DNA of 64,000 nucleotides from Trichostrongylus colubriformis. Taxonomy: Eukaryota; Nematoda; Chromadorea; Rhabditida; Trichostrongylidae. Positions 34,192 to 46,804 of the stretch are shown piece after piece. The position numbers and the translations under genes were made by a program. The stretch covers positions 15,173,863 through 15,237,862 of the forward strand of contig OZ022256.1 of NCBI GenBank assembly GCA_963978905.1, written 5' to 3'. Each line of letters starts with the position of its first letter. The first letter of the stretch is position 1. Below the pieces are notes generated by a model. It had not been told where the DNA came from. It was given only the letters and a program-made list of their open reading frames with translations, and ran no database searches.

Positions 34192-37100
34192 ATGACTCAA
34201 GAGGACGGAAAGAAAGAGAAGAAAGGTGTAAGCTCACCTATAGTACATATTTTCTCTTCGAAGATAAAACAGCAGGTAAATTACATCGGACTGTTTTTTC
34301 TAGGCCACTTCATCAACACACGGCAGTCCATCGACAATTGGAACGTCGAAAACGTCTGAAGGTGAGAGAAATTCGATTTGGTAGCGAGTCGTCTTAATCA
34401 CACACAGACATACATACACATCATTTATCACTTATCACACATACATGCGCACACAATGACCATGCACAAGTCTTTACCAACTGTACTCGGCAAAACTCCA
34501 GGCAAGACATCTATTTCTCTTGTTTTGTTGCGATTGCACTGTCGTCAATTGGGCGCTAAGGCCCATCATGGGCTGGCTCTCATACGTTTTCTTTTTCTAT
34601 TTTATCATGCAGTTTGTTTTTCTATTTTATGGTTTATTTAATGTGTTTGTGATTTTTATCTTTCCTCGTTTTACTGCATTTATAGGATTTTCATTTCGAA
34701 ATGGGACATGCTATGCTTTGTTGTTGTCGAATTGCTCAGAAATCTGTTGAAAAAAACAAATAGTGCAACACCCTATATAAGAATGGTAGTAAGAGTAAGG
34801 ATTAGAATATCAATACTAGAGTTAGCAATTTCGAAACTTGTCAGATAAAGCCTAACTATATCGCCATAAAAGGTATCGTGCACCGGAATCTAGTGACCCA
34901 TTATTCACAAACTCAGCCAACTGCACGAAGGTCGGTTATTCGGTTAGTACCCCAATACCACAGAGCGAAGAAGCATTTGCTGTAACTCGAGTAAGTCACC
35001 TTATGTGAGCATTTCGCACCGCGGCATGAAGTAAGCGAAGCAATGCGGACGACCTAAAGGCGCCATGTTATCGGGTGCCGAAGCGATTACAAGCCAACTG
35101 CGTATTGCACCCTTAGCATTACCGTGTAATCGTTCTGAGACCCAACTACCGCGACGCGCATAGCCCGTACACACTGCGTCGCACGCCGCTCGTCGTCGTG
35201 CGAAATCCTGACATAAGGGTGCACACCCCTGTAACCCATAGCTAAAAAGCAAATAAACTACTTGAATTCCCACCGTACAACTCTCACAATTAATGGTTGC
35301 GAGCAATAGCATTGTATCCTAGTAACTGGTTCTCAAGGGTTCTGCTGCCCTAATTCAGTGCGGTGTTTTGATTCCTTTCTTACAATGTGTCACACTGCAC
35401 GTGACCACACCATCGCTCCGCTCCAATAGTACTTCTTGTGTTTTCCTGGTGTCTCAAAACTGTCAGAATTCTTTTTGTTCTCGGAATTCCGAAAGTTTCG
35501 GAAATTTTTTTACATAAGACCGCTTATGGCCTACTGCGGGCGCATGCAACATGGGATAATCATGGAGCGTAAACCCGTAACTAATAAAATAAGTGATCGT
35601 CTTTAGACCGGCTCACGAGTACATCGGAATACAACCATGGACCAATGACTATACCACAGAAGGCATGTGAATAACCTTTCATTGTGCGCAGCGCTTTTCG
35701 AGACTTTACGGCGCCACATAAGCTCTTCTTGCCCTACACACCTGGCCTAAACGAGTTGGCCATTTCAATATGTACCCCCTTTACCACATGTACATATTTC
35801 AGAAAACAGTGAAGAGTACGATGACTGGGATGAGAACATCCACACATTCACTTTGGGTCGTTCTACTGGCCATCGGTTTCGTACGATCAGTGACACGGTG
35901 AAAAACCCTGTGTAAGTTCTGACACTTCTCCGGTATAGGTCCATTGAATCACATATCGAATAGCTATTTTGAAATGACATTTGGTTTCATGTTAATTGAT
36001 TAACTAATATTTAATAATGGACTTTCAGGCCGGTTCAAGAAGATAGTGCATCAAAATATAATCCTCGTTCCAAAAGGTGCCAATAATTATTTGTTGAGTT
36101 TCTTTTCTATTATTTTGCAACTGCCTATTTACATTTTTACCATCATTTTCCGTTTTTAAGCTTTGAGAGAGGGTTGAAGACATCGGGAGGTGGCAAGTTC
36201 AGCTTACGTTAAGATGTACATACTGCAACACTTGCTGCTCGTTAGGTTGCGGACATTGTACACACGACGCCTTGCTCAAACTTCGAATAAGAATCCTATG
36301 AATTCTCTCACCACGAATACTTTTCTCCTTACCCTTTCGCTTACCCAATCATTGTGTCAATTGATTGCGGTTTGACTGCTAACTGCTGTTTGTTATTTAA
36401 CTTATTTCACATAATCATGAATGGAAATGTGCCCGGCGAGACAACAAATGACACCTTCTGCAGCGAGCAACTCGAAAAGGTGATGTTGCAGTCTGAGGAG
36501 ATAGGCGGGAGATGTCAATACCGACTACGACAACTCGCTTTTAAATCCAACTTTCTCTACTGATTATCTCCTTCAAAGACGATTGTAAAATGATCGTTTC
36601 TTCTCATCTTCCTCTTTTTCCCGACCTCTCGCGGTTCTTCAAGGATACCAAACTTCCAGAGTGGGATAAGGAGCGCAAGTCTGTTCGCTTTGCCGTAGTA
36701 CAGTAGAGGAGACCACCTATACACTTCCGGCAGAAACTTATGCGCAGTTCATTTTAAAGACTGTACCAATTTATGGCACAGAAAAAGGCTTCCGGAGGAT
36801 GTGGGTGGAGCTAAACGGGGCTCAGATGAAATCGCTTCGCTAACACTCGTAATACGGTAAAGGGGAGAAATGATAAAGTTGTAGGAGTACATGCGATTGT
36901 ATGTCGTTCGGCGCGGCCCCCTGCAGCTAATTGCCAATGGAGCCCATAGGCCGGTGCTGCCCTCCTTACGCCGACCGTTCGACGCATCTTCTGCGACGGA
37001 TAACTCGTCCACATCACCGAACCCTAAGTGTTCGTTGTTTATAATTGTCATACAGAAAACTTCGTTACACAAGAACTGCATATTACTGACTTTTACAAAC

Positions 37101-40100
37101 TTCATTTTATTCCACTGGCGAACTGAGCGTGGATTCTGGCAATTTTACCCCGCTTCGGCTTTTTTGTCTCCACTACATTTTCAGCAATGAGAAACACCGC
37201 TTCTTTACTCCGGAGTGGTTGTATTACAGTCATTTAGAAGTTGTGATACGAGCCTCCTCTCAGTTATTTGCAGTGCTTCTTTAATAAGGTTCTCAATGTG
37301 GTAATTACAACTCACGTGAATTTGAGGATTCGGTGCTGTGGACGAGTTGCCCGACGCAGAAGATGCGTTGAATGGCCGGTGTTGTGGTGGCAACTACGGC
37401 CCATGTGTCCCATTGGCAAATCAGTTCTGAGGGCCGCGCCAAACGTCCGTTTCCCGCATAATCGAGCAGCCGTTTGACCTTCTGTCCCACTTTTACAGCT
37501 GCAGACGACTTAAAGACACCGGGAGGGGGTAATTTTGGCTTACTGTAGAACAGACGTAGTGTGGGCGAGTTTGAGTGGCCGCCATTGCACAAACTCGCCA
37601 ATTTGACGCCTTGGCATGGTGCCAAAAGAAGATGGTTCTATTATAGATTTGTTTTTTCCTTTTAGTTTTTACTTTGTTCTTTCTTATATTGTTTCTAGAT
37701 GTACTTACGGGTCAAATAGAGTCGGGGAGGGGGGGGGGGGAGACGCAAAGTTTTCACCCACGTCAAAGCTTCTTTCCCTTCCTAGGGTTAGGCTAAAGCA
37801 GATGAGACATATGCTTTGACAGATGCTTTTTAATGTGGGAGGAGGGGGTATCAATTATAGCCTGAGCCTAATAAGGGAAAGGAGCTTCGACGTCGACGCA
37901 AAGTTGCGTCTCCCCCCCACCCCTCCCCCCCCCCCTGACTTTATTTGACCCTTCTGAGATTTTCAGGTATAGAAATGCACAATTAAGAAGATCCATAAGT
38001 AAACAAGTAAAATATGTCACTAGAAAACAGTCTGGAGAGGAAATAATTCAAAAATAAGGTTACATCAGGCCGAAGACAAGCTTTAAAATGAACGAAGCGT
38101 GGCTCGGCCATGGAAGCTTGCAGTTCGGTCGGAAGCGCGCCCTGGGGGCAAATGGCGCCCTATGGCGCGTTTTTCAACGGCTGTTTCGTTACACATTGTA
38201 TCTACCGAACCCATATGTTTGTTTTCAGACGCCATTGTTTTTGTAAGCGTTATTCCGCCCTTGCCCCCCTCCCGGTGCCTTTAAGGCGGAACGACTCGTG
38301 TCCGGTGTTAAATCTACATATTTACAGCAAATACATGACATTTATTTATGTTGTATTTTTTCTATCATGAATAAAAGAAATAACCCACTAGATAGAGTGA
38401 TTAATAAAAGCGATGGTCACGGTGGAAGGTTTACCCGAATAGGGGCTATGGATCGTTCTACCCACATTTCGCGAGCCCTGATTTTATACAAAACTGTAGG
38501 TGAAAGTGGAGGTAGGGGAACAAAATTTCGAGAGTTATGACCATCACAGCTGATTTCCAAATTCTGTTGTTAGGGCGGGTTAGGGACCGACCGGGATAAA
38601 AAGGTGGCCGTGGCTGAAAAGTACAGGGCGTGTCGGGGGCGGACCGGGATAAAAAAAGGTGCTGTCGCTGAAAAGTACGTCTTCAACACAGCACGCGGTC
38701 GGGCTCTTCACCGGAAATTCCGCCCTAGCCTTCCGCAGCCCACAGTTTTTATACGAATGGGCCACCTTAAGAGTGTAACATTGCCCACTTCACCCCTACA
38801 ACTGTCACCAAGCGAATGGCATGTTCCTAACACCGTAGTTTCCTGATTGATTTCCCGTAAATAGTGAACCACTATATTATGGACACTTACAGTACCAGGC
38901 TCCTCTCTCCAATAATTTAACTCCTTTCAGAAAAACACGATCCCAAAGTTTCTCCGAGCAACCACGAAGACAATCGTTACACGGTACGGCTAAAGATCAT
39001 GCGATGGTAAGCAAGAGGAATTCATTGGGTTCCGGTTCGAGTATGAACAGCTCCACTCCATCACTCACTAATGGCAAACACGATATGGATATCTACAAGG
39101 CAGTCAACGATTACTACGAGCGTCATATGAACAACGGTGAGGACCTCTAATGAATTGTTTCTTTTCAATCAGTTGTCTGCATTTTATCGGTTCTTTTCTA
39201 CGCTAAGACGCTGAAATAGAAATTAAGGGCTGAAAATCTTTTTCTCCCAAATACCGCGTTGCCGCGCCCAGCCACAATGCTGAATACAGGGTAGGTTACC
39301 CCTTGTCAGAATTTCGCACCGCGGCGTGTCGCAAACGAAGCACTGCTGAAGACGCCGTGTTGTTAGGTCCCATAGTGATTATGAGTCACTAATAAAACCA
39401 TGTAATCGCTCTGAAGCCATTCTCTCGCGTCGCAAACACCGTGTCGCACACCGCTCATTGTGGTGAGGAATCCTGACATAAGGGAACACATCCCTAAACT
39501 CCTGTATATTCCATCCATTCAAAGAATTATCCCTTCCCATTCACCAGAAACGATCCTGTGGTTCTCGCGTGCAGGTTTGGCCCCTAATGTAGAAACTTCG
39601 CCACCAAGTCCGAGTTACATGTCACACTGATTGAAGCCGCTCAGAAAGAATAGTTTGCGAGGGAATTCCATGGGTCTGATTCCTCTTGTAATCACTCTAT
39701 TAGAACCACTGCATCAGAATACAAAATGAAACGCGAAATATTCTTTGTCCCAATCGAAAAAAAAAACTGGAAGAAGAGCGATTCGCTTTCGTATCCGCCG
39801 AGCAACTTTTGAACAAATGTCATCGGGCAGAGCACAGTTCATATTTTCGCGCCCGTGAATTTGCTAATGTTAATTTCTTCTTCACACGATGTCACGACCA
39901 CGTGACCGTTGCCTCTTTGCTCTTAGAGCCCTAGTGGCCACGGGCCGCCTCCACGGACAACTTCACCTCGCAGGACGTCCTTTGGGAAAGTTGTATCCAA
40001 GCCGAATTTTTGTTATCTGGTGTGAAACTTAATATGTGGCTCCTAGTAGGAAAATACAACATATATCTATATGTAACACAAGCACCTAAATTCTGAGTGA

Positions 40101-43100
40101 AAATTCTTAAAGGATGACTTCGTTTGAGCTGTGGCACCCAGTAATCGAGAAAAGGCGCTATGTCACTTCTTAGCTAATGAACCAACGAAAACCTTTCGAA
40201 TGCCTTCAGAATCAAAGAAATCGTGCACGAAAACTCCATGATCTCGATTCCCTCAAGACCACTCTACTAAATATGGTACATGAAAAGAAACCCGAGTAGA
40301 ACCGAGACTTTTTTGTTATTCCTGAGCAAAAACCAGAAAAAATGGAAAGCGAGCAACTCGTTTGAATTCTCACCACATTTCCGCCACATCATATGAACAG
40401 TTGTCAGTGGCCAGAGCGCAGCTCAAATTTTTGCTCTCAAGGTTGATTTGCTTCTCATTCTGCGTATCTGGTCTTCCGAGGAACGCCTCCTCCTTTTCAG
40501 CTCTCTAGCGTCTAGATTCCCACTCGGAGGCTCCATCACGTCGTCCCTTATTTGAGGTGCTCTGTCTCAAATGGCTTCTTGTATGTGCGCATTAAACCTT
40601 GCGACTCTAAGTGAACAAATGTCACATAATTACGTGGATATTAGACGAAACTGAATTCCCGAAGGCGACTCCGTCAAACTCTGTTCGCTCCTATCATCTT
40701 GAGGAATACGACCCAACAGCTGCACAGCACCCCCTCCCCCACCTATCCTACTGCTAGTGATGAGCTGTTGGTTACTAGAAAGTGGTCACTATGTAGAAAT
40801 GATCATCTACCGATGACAATCATATTCTGTAGAACATTAAATCATTTTAATGGGAGTTTTATTCGCCGACATCTGATCCTTGAATCTCAACAAGCTATAT
40901 TTATGCTAATCATGCTTCATTTGGAACGAGGGCAAAACTTCTTTAAAGGAATCGTCCACGAAAAAATGGGTTTTTCTGTTATCCATATATCTACAATATG
41001 TTGTGTTTGCCTAACGTGGGCCAAAAGCGAAGTTTAACGCGAAAAATGTGAGTCCGGCTTAGGTACTGCACCACGAAATCTTGGCCAGGTGGGCGGAGCC
41101 TCCGAGCAAGTGCCCACCCCACCGTCCGCCGTGGTCAGAGGCACATTGTAGGAACAGAAAGTTACGTGAACAGTCCCACTCTCCTTTTCCAATCACCGCA
41201 GACCACGGGACGAGGCTTTAATCGGAGGCCCGCCCACAAGGCCAAGGATTTGGGGGGCTGTATCTTGGTCGAATTCTCACTTTTTCGAGTAGAACTTTGC
41301 ATGCGGCCCTTATCAGGCAAATACAACATAAATATATGAGTAACAAAAAACTCATTTTTCCGTGGACGATTACTTAAAATGTCCTCTGAGCGAGTGAGGT
41401 TAGTATAGACGTTTTGCATGGATATTTTTTGTGAGCGCGAAGTTTTGTTTCGTAGACGAGAAGTTTCTTTCAAACGAATAAACATGGTGCAGTGACATAC
41501 GACTCAAATATTCCGTATTTCTGGAATCAAATTCCAGACTCAATTTCTCTTGGCGGAATGGAACTTTTCACCCCAGAGGGGTCAATCAAAGGCACTAAAA
41601 GGGAAGCAGGGATGGAAAGCGTAATTGGAACCAATATTCTCTGTAAACGAACATACGGGCCAAAAATTGATGCCGTGCATTCAAATTCGCGCTGAGAAAC
41701 GTGTCTTTCGGGCGCTAATGCGATCCTAGCGCGCTTCACCTCAAGCTGCATATTTAAGTGGCCGAGTTGACTGCTTGCGGCAGGCGATAAAGGCTGACGC
41801 CACTGTCATTAGATGTCGTGTAGGGTGAGCTTGATTTCATTCATGATGATGTTAAACAAGTGGAGCAACAAATAGCAACAATCAGGTGAAACGATGAAAG
41901 TTAGAATAAATAGAAGAAAAAGAAAAATAATTGTTTTGGCAAGGTCCTTCCTGTTTTCTACAACATGACTTCTATATGAGCTTACAATTGAAAGTGACTG
42001 TATAGAGCGGCACATTTTCAGTTTTTCTCCCAACACTGCTGCTCAGCTTTTGATTGGTTTTCTCAAACGCAGCATTTTCAAAAATGACCCGAAACAAATC
42101 AGAACTCGCACTCTTTTCGATGATGGCATGCGGACAACGATAACTAGCAGTGAATAGCTGGACATCATGGTAAATGCACTACATGGTAACTACATCATAG
42201 GTTAAATGTGTAAAGTTACCCAGCAACTTACCCGCGTTCCGGTTCCAGAACGGACACCCTGTGTTGATTGGAGCCATTTACTTCGTTTGTTTTGATCATC
42301 ACCATTTTTTATCAACGTTCATGAACGTTTTCTCTTTGAAAATCTGACTAGCTCTGAAGCAAAGAAATTAATGGGTTCCATCATCTGACATCGAAGCGAT
42401 GGACACTCTCGTATTTGCTGCTCGATTGGTGAGCACAGTGGACTCACCTTCGAATCTTTTCCCACTTATGTTCCTGTTAAGATTACGATCATGATTCCCA
42501 TGTTCCAATTTCTAACAAGCTGATAAATGTAATCAAGTAGAGCAACGAGAAAGGAGAAGATAGGGGTGCGTTGTTAGGGAATAGGGTCAAGCACGGGTCG
42601 AGGGATCGTCAGCTACTTTGACCCGGAAAAGTGCTTTGCAGTTGTATTTACGGCAGCGCCTTAATTATCAATCGACGACTCTTCACTTTAATAGAGACTC
42701 ATTGATCAACACCACGTGTCAGGCAAGGCGGGAGGAATTGTCTGGTGGGGGTCACGTCTCGAAATTTGTCTAAAGTGCTTGTGTGAAGGCTTTCCTTTTG
42801 GGATTGGTGAGTTGAGACTTAAGATACATATAGTGGCTCGGGATAACACGCACCTGTACATCCGCAGTCATTTCCTTCTCTTATGTATTGCATGCATAAA
42901 AAATTATGGGAACGTCGCAGCCATCAGGCAGAGTGAGGGATCATTTGTGTTTTTAGAAGTATGCTGACGAAGCACTTAGGATTCAAGGAGGTGGTGCATG
43001 GTGCAAGGGTAAAAATCGCGCTCTGGTTCTCCATCAAAGGTGAATTATGGCAGGGCGAATGGGAATGCTGTTAGCCTAGCTTCTCCCATCAATGAGCACA

Positions 43101-43564
43101 TCACGTGCTGCGCATGGCGACCGTACATCATAGATTCCCACGGTTTTTCTCGATACCATGATGATGCGAATCACATCCAGGCAAAGGTCAGAGTGTCCAT
43201 TTTTGGGCTTTCCACCCTTTTGGTTATTTAGAGCCGAAAAGGGACCGAACTGTCCGTCCTGTAACTTTTGAGCTCTATGACCTATCAGCGCTTCAAACGG
43301 TCGAACTTCGCGAAGGAATGTCGTTTTCACCCATAGATGCGCTACCATCTTACACTTTCAAACCCCCAACTTCCAGTTGTAGCTACACGCATGGAAGAAT
43401 AGGCGACTAAAACATCTAAAAGAAATGAGTTGTGTTGTGAAATGATTTTTCAGAAAAGAACTACGATTCGCTGTACGGCGCTCCGGACTATATTCTCAAA
43501 AAGCCGTCAATGGCAACAAGTTATAATAAACCTGCGGCTACAAATCCTCCAGTGACAACAAGAG
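34192..43564 (+). CDS. Six exons of an unrecognised Ser-rich hydrophilic protein
   Basis: Exons: 34192-34227, 34304-34361, 35803-35911, 36029-36076, 38931-39136 and 43454-43564. All introns are GT..AG (acceptors TTTTCTAG, ATTTCAG, CTTTCAG, CCTTTCAG, TTTTTCAG) and every junction keeps phase, giving one continuous frame of about 189 codons from ATG. The protein starts MTQEDGKKEKKG, then a Ser/Thr-rich part, an acidic SEEYDDWDEN, TLGRSTGHRFRTISDTV, a basic KTRSQSFSEQPRRQSLHG with R-x-x-S type kinase sites, DIYKAVNDYYERHMNN and YDSLYGAPDYILKKPS. No membrane segment or named domain is seen, so it looks like a disordered cytoplasmic region. It exits in phase 1 and the next exon was not found. It may be the N-terminus of the TWK channel downstream or of another gene. 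Introns 2, 4 and 5 hold MITEs. Confidence 0.75.
34990..35232. repeat. MITE family A, copy 2 (in intron)
   Basis: The left end TCACCTTATGTGAGCATTTCG and right end GAAATCCTGACATAAGGGTG, then TGCACACC, are the family A ends. The interior GCGACGCGCATAGCCCGTAC is GC-rich. Confidence 0.7.
36310..36520 (-). repeat. Dispersed repeat family Z, reverse copy (in intron)
   Basis: The reverse complement of this segment matches 18646-18830 through CATCTCCCGC, GTCATTTGTTGTCTCG, ATTCATGATTATG and AACAAACAGCAG. Confidence 0.6.
36903..37446. repeat. 544 bp palindromic MITE, copy 2 (in intron)
   Basis: It has the same ends (GTCGTTCGGCGCGGCCCC), arm length and total length as 18912-19455, with the central body inverted relative to that copy. 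Body landmarks include TACTCCGGAGTGGTTGTATT and GGAATAAA on opposite strands in the two copies. Confidence 0.75.
37497..37700 (+). repeat. Direct repeat shared with 52480-52700
   Basis: Both copies carry TAATTTTGGCTTAC, TTGCACAAACTCGC, TTGACGCC and a long TTTTTTCCTTTTA..TTGTTTCTAG tail in the same order. A shorter third piece lies near 36150-36215. It ends directly against the poly-G MITE at 37709. Confidence 0.65.
37709..37951. repeat. Palindromic MITE with terminal poly-G/poly-C tracts
   Basis: The left arm is GGGTCAAATAGAGTCGGGGA then a run of 12 G and GAGACGCAAAG. The right arm mirrors it with CTCCCCCCCACCCC, a C run and GACTTTATTTGACCC. The arms keep matching inward through CAAAGCTTCTTTCCCTT, so almost the whole 243 bp can fold back. 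Confidence 0.8.
39296..39495. repeat. MITE family A, copy 3 (in intron)
   Basis: The left end CCCCTTGTCAGAATTTCGCA and right end GAATCCTGACATAAGGGAAC are the family A inverted ends. The interior carries GCGGCGTGTCGCAAACGAAG as in copies 1 and 2. Confidence 0.7.
39985..40130. repeat. Diverged arm of the CGTCCACG MITE (copy D)
   Basis: GTTGTATCCAAGCCGAATTT and GGAAAATACAACATATATC align with the right arm of copy C (GCTGTATCTTGGTCGAATTC; GGCAAATACAACATAAATA). The left arm is not clear. Confidence 0.45.
40947..41373. repeat. CGTCCACG palindromic MITE, copy C, TTAA-flanked
   Basis: TTAA sits at both edges (40943-40946 and 41374-41377). The arms AGGAATCGTCCACGAAAAAA and the facing TTTTTCCGTGGACGATTAC extend inward for well over 100 bp each, through AGTTTAACGCGAAAAATGTG. 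The middle holds ATTGTAGGAACAGAAAGTTAC. The TTAA pattern suggests mobilisation by a piggyBac-type transposase. It lies in the last intron of the six-exon gene. Confidence 0.8.
41560..41920 (+). repeat. Dispersed repeat family Z, forward long copy (in intron)
   Basis: CTAGCGCGCTTCACCTCAAG, GACGCCACTGTCATTAGATG and ATTTCATTCATGATGATG are the reverse complement of the 16550-16870 copy in matching order. Confidence 0.6.
41921..43453. other. Intron DNA without a recognisable feature
   Basis: Only short frames on both strands (up to 90 codons). No repeat with clear ends was seen. Confidence 0.4.
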
Positions 43565-43939
43565 GTGAGTGGAATGTTTGGGTTGAGATTTATTACGAAT
43601 CGGTACTGAATTTGTTCTTTATAACATAGCTTGCCTTCAAGGGATCATGTAAAGTGCACCAAAGTCCTTTTCAAGCCTGGAACAGTAGAACTATTCATTT
43701 TGGACAGTAGCTGTTTGGAAGTTGGTCAATACATTTGTCCCTCACTGACTAACAGCTGCCACGGAACTTATCATAGCCGCCTTCATGTGGAAGGAGAACT
43801 CTGATTTAGTCATTAAAGGAGCGGTAGAAAGAAAGAAGAAGATGGGAAGATGTGGGCGTTTCAAATCGAGCATTCAAGAGTAAGCGTTCTGAAGATACAG
43901 TCGGTAGAGAAACACGGGCTGAAAAGTTGTGGACTTCAT

Positions 43940-44125
43940 TCGCATCTCCCGCGCATCATTGCGAACGCGGAGTGCCTTTCCTAATTGCACGCTGCAGGAA
44001 ATCTCGTCGTTGTCTCATAGAGTGTGACTCATTCATTCCTGATGATGGTAAATAAGTGAAACAACAAACAGCAGCAATCAATGGAACAATGAATGGGAGA
44101 ATAAGAGAAAGAGTTAGAAAAGTGC
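43940..44125 (+). repeat. Dispersed repeat family Z, forward copy
   Basis: CGCATCTCCCGCGCATCATT, CATTCATTCCTGATGATGG and GAAACAACAAACAGCAGCAA align with 18646-18830. Confidence 0.6.
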
Positions 44126-44334
44126 GTTCACGATTTAGAAATCGATTGAATTTACACTCGATGTCTTGGCAAGGTGTCGTATTTGCAATGGCGGCAATAT
44201 AACGAACTGCAATACCGCCGGCTAAAATCACCGCAGGCCAAAATTGCTCTTTCCCATGTTTATAAGGCATAGTATGACTGTGGTGATGAATGCTATCACA
44301 CTGACATTACAATGCACACGCTATCACACTCATG

Positions 44335-44872
44335 TGGTTGTTGAAAATTCTTTATAAATTATAAAAATTATATCAAAGGTCAATGTCATCTTCATTATCG
44401 AAAATTTTCCTTTGAATGACGTTAGATAGGGAAAGGAAAAGATGGTAGTCCGATGGAGCATGAACAGGGCTATAAGGTGGGAGGGGTAGTACCCCATTCA
44501 AGCTCGAGGATTTTTTGGCGAGTCAATTTTTTGGAAGTCTTCCCACATATTGAAAAAGTGACTCGCCAAAAAATTCTCGAGCTTGAATGGGAAGTGCTGC
44601 CCCATTCCCCTTATAGCCCTGATCTTGCTCGTATTATCACCCTTTCCTTTCCCAATCTAACGCCATCCAAAAAGCCTTCGGTGAGGAAGATGACATTGTC
44701 CTTTAATAAATTAATTTTGCCGAAAAAGGTTATCTGGGAGATGAAGGACAATAATACCTATAGATGCGTGTGAACTTGTACTACATGTATATGTACAGAA
44801 GAAATCGCTGGAAAGCAGTTTGGAGGAAAAAAGCAAGTTTTTAAAAAACGAAAGAACTCTCTCGACAACCCA
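44335..44872. mobile_element. Palindromic mariner derivative
   Basis: The plus frame 44453-44773 contains KILELEWEVLPHSPYSPDLA, a typical mariner transposase block leading to the third catalytic Asp. Immediately left, the reverse complement of the same block occurs (TCAAGCTCGAGGATTTTTTG facing CAAAAAATTCTCGAGCTTGA), so two inverted copies meet near 44535. The right end (AACGAAAGAACTCTCTCGAC) resembles the right end of the mariner at 50747-51610; the left end (GGTTGTTGAAAATTC) is its rough inverse. It is not able to encode a transposase. Confidence 0.75.
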
Positions 44873-45345
44873 ATATAATAGCTGCAAAGGGCCGCGCCCA
44901 ACTGTCGTCTCCACGCGAGATGGCTTTTGTTGGAGTGAATAGCATGTAACTACGTAAACAGGTATCGTACCTTAGTCTGTTTTATTCATTTCGCCGCTAT
45001 ACTGAGCTTTATTCAACCAGTTTTACTTCCATTAGCCTGAATTCGGTGGATTTCAGTTCACTTTGTGTTTTCACACTCCTGGTTGATGATAGCGTTTCGC
45101 ATTCATTTATTCCACTTCCTGTGCTATGCAGCATCCTTACTTGCAGAGAGCTCTGAAGTGGGCGGCACCATTCACTTGTGCATGGGCGAATTTCCGCGTT
45201 ACGGCGGGAGTAATTCACTACTCATCACCACTCCTCGGTCTAGCCTAGGGAGATCCAGCTTTTTCCACCCCCCTCTCTACCTCTCCAGACCGAGCTGTGC
45301 AACACCCGAAGCGCACTTCGTCGCAATTGAATACAGTGCAAAATA

Positions 45346-46560
45346 CCCTAAAGTCCCATAGATAAGAGCGGCCCGTAGATAAGAGCGGTTTGTGCTAGAA
45401 AATGAAGATTGACGTTTGTATACGTTTTTCTTTGGCGCTATGTGCTCATGATTATCGCATTAATAGCCTACAACTTTACCTTTATTCTCACTGTTCTCTA
45501 TACTTTTTCTATTCCTATTTTTTTATTAGGTTGTAAGGAAAGTTCTGGCCGCATTCGCGCGTTCACAAGATAAACTCAAATTTCGAAGCGCGTCTACATG
45601 AATTAAATTACAAGTTGTGCTCCTTAGATAGAGAACAAGTTGCTCTTTTTGGATGTATGCTTTTCTTGAAATGTTACAAGTTTTTCGAGTTATTAGGAAA
45701 ATTATAAAGTACTGCGAAAATGGCACTTTTTAGATGACTTCACTTCACGAGTTTTTGTTGAGCTGAGTCCCAGCGAAGGTGACCACAAATGTGAGTGCTG
45801 CAAGGGGAGGGGGTGAAGCATTGTACTGAACACTTTGTCGCTGGTTTCAGAAGTGCAGAAATGAGAACGAGTTGCTCGAATTTTCAATTGATCAAATCGC
45901 TTTAACTAAAGCGACAGAAAGCGATGAGCGCCCATACTTGCAGGGGACATCCACAAGTATTGGCCCTCAACAAACAAGCTTGACAAACCACCTCAAGTAG
46001 CCTTGATTTGGAAAAACCCAAAGAAATGGGTGCCGAGGGACCCCTCAGGGCAGCTATGCGCAAGCGCATTTTCCACAAATCCTCTAACGGTAATTGAAGC
46101 AGTTGAAGGCTGAAGCCATTACTCGTCTAACATATTCACCAGATTTAGCGCTAACTATGCCCCACTTTTCCAAACATCTGGACAGCTTCTTCAGCAGCAG
46201 TGTGTTCGGAAAGGATGATGGTTTGAAGTCGACTTTTTTATTTTCGCGCTCTATGAATCATCAGCCCTTCTTCAAAATAAGATATGCAAATATCCATAAT
46301 ACTTCCAAAAGTGTAGCGAATGAAATGGTGCTTATTCTGTGAGAAAAGATGCAGTCTGAGCCGAGTTATGATCTCCCGAAGTTGAAATTGCGAAACCGGC
46401 TATGAGAAATCTAATTTTTCTATTGCATTGGGAGTGACTGCTGCTGGAGAGAAATTTGAAACAATGCTAACTTTTAAAAATTTTTTAAAAGAATTTTAAG
46501 AATTTTTGAGGATTTTTTTTACCGGTAAATCAAACCGCTCTTATCTATGGGACTTTAGGG
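45346..46560 (+). mobile_element. 1.2 kb TIR element with mariner-like transposase scrap
   Basis: The ends CCCTAAAGTCCCATAGATAA and TTATCTATGGGACTTTAGGG are perfectly inverted, flanked by TA on both sides (45344-45345, 46561-46562). Next to the left TIR the piece AGATAAGAGCGG is duplicated. A plus frame (46094-46342) contains TYSPDLAL and HFSKHLDSFFSSSVF, resembling the segment around and after the mariner PYSPDLAPxDYHLF block. The rest of the transposase is unreadable. Confidence 0.75.
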
Positions 46561-46804
46561 TATATAATTTGCACTATATTACGACGTGTAAAACAAAGTT
46601 CGGGTGACAAGATTGATGCATATAAGGATATAAGGATGATGCAGAGCATAGAATATGAATGAGTGCATGCAAATGCTATCATCAACCAAGGATGAACTGA
46701 AATATTTGAGCGGATTCATTTTGAACAAATTATGTCTATTGCGATGAGAACATTCTGAAAACAAACTCAAAATAGCGGCGAAATGAATAAAAGCATGCGT
46801 GGTA

